A stretch of DNA of 51,181 nucleotides from Syntrophobacteraceae bacterium (GTDB lineage Bacteria > Desulfobacterota > Syntrophobacteria > Syntrophobacterales > Syntrophobacteraceae), in assembly GCA_018053185.1 (NCBI GenBank), contig JAGPLX010000014.1, forward strand, positions 1 through 51,181, written 5' to 3'. The notes under the pieces were generated by a model. It was not told the origin of the DNA and did no database searches. It saw only the letters and a program-made list of their open reading frames with translations. Position numbers and translations under genes: made by a program. Shown piece by piece: positions 50,896 through 51,181 of the stretch (the first letter of the stretch is position 1; the number at the start of each line of letters is the position of its first letter).

Positions 50896-51078
50896 ATGGC
50901 AACGGTAATGCCGGAAGGGGAAGGAATCAGGAAAGCCATCAAATGGATCTCCTGCGAACGGGAAGAAAATCCCGACAAAACAATCCAGCAGTTGGTCAAC
51001 GAAGCAACCTTGCGGTTTGATCTTTCCCCCAAGGAAGGTGAGTTTCTGCTCGGCTTCTACGCCAAGGTGTCGGAATAG
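50896..51078 (+). CDS. Small hypothetical protein, 60 residues
   Basis: Not recognised. Mostly helical by composition: IRKAIKWISCEREENPDKT, TIQQLVNEATLRFDLS and KEGEFLLGFYAKV. One cysteine, no signal peptide or membrane segment. A strong AAAAGGAG seven bases before the ATG supports it as a real gene. It follows the ChaN-PDZ gene by about 100 bases. Confidence 0.7.
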   Translation: MATVMPEGEGIRKAIKWISCEREENPDKTIQQLVNEATLRFDLSPKEGEFLLGFYAKVSE

Positions 51079-51170
51079 GGATTCCATCGAGAGCATCGGG
51101 GATCCCATTCGGACGAAATGCCCGGGGGAACTCGGACAGCCCATGGAAATACCTCGAAAAGGAGCCATCC

Positions 51171-51181
51171 GTGACGGACCC
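51171..51181 (+). CDS. First codons of a gene running off the right edge
   Basis: A GTG at 51171 is preceded by AAAAGGAG six bases upstream, a spacing seen for other GTG starts in this window. Only three codons and part of a fourth are visible, so no function can be given. Confidence 0.3.

Overview
The window reads as chromosome of a sulfate-reducing or syntrophic Desulfobacterota bacterium, most likely of the Syntrophobacteria group. This is inference from gene content: a citramalate synthase, an A-adding-type DHH-CBS-nucleotidyltransferase fusion, a putative sulfate-exporter-family permease with an Ala/Lys-rich insertion, B12/radical SAM enzymes, and G+C-rich DNA with many GTG and TTG starts. 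No rRNA, CRISPR array, insertion sequence or prophage was seen. Coding density is high and nearly every frame with a recognisable product is intact.

Layout. 1-4040 (minus): a cut-off fumarylacetoacetate hydrolase family gene, an SPOR-domain membrane protein, argS and alr. 4171-6609 (plus): a small DUF2065 protein with the queuosine genes queA and tgt. 6755-13550 (minus): an ECF sigma factor, a probable anti-sigma factor, an LTxxQ periplasmic sensor-like protein, then macA, macB and a TolC-type outer-membrane lipoprotein, which looks like a self-regulated efflux module. 14158-26003 (plus): a Cys-containing small protein, a biotin carboxylase with an unusual carboxyltransferase-like partner, xerD, a DHH/CBS/poly(A)-polymerase-type fusion, an M50 protease, trpS, an rluB-like pseudouridine synthase and a TPR protein, followed by tRNA-Val(CAC) at 26130-26205. 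26448-30035 (minus): a three-gene cassette of a GNAT/TraB-GumN fusion, a second stand-alone copy of the GNAT-like domain and a radical SAM protein; this is the least familiar system here. 30175-32236 (minus): a small membrane protein and a YeiH-type permease. 32551-33306 (plus): TerC family. 33346-36808 (minus): lysC, cimA and a ComEA-like protein. 37124-38659 (plus): a B12-binding radical SAM protein. 38985-46261 (minus): a housekeeping operon of phoH-like, 7TM-HD hydrolase, ybeY, pdxJ, acpS, nnr and tsaE. 46584-48165 (minus): ATPase and permease of a metal ABC transporter. 48479-51181 (plus): mutY, a ChaN-PDZ lipoprotein, a 60-residue protein and the first codons of another gene.

The most notable points are the GNAT/TraB/radical SAM cassette, the sigma/anti-sigma/sensor genes directly upstream of a complete tripartite pump with a hairpin between regulator and sensor, a carboxyltransferase homologue that seems to lack the first metal-binding segment, and several strong hairpins at gene junctions. 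Starts were chosen from ribosome-binding sites and family alignment from memory; no searches were run.
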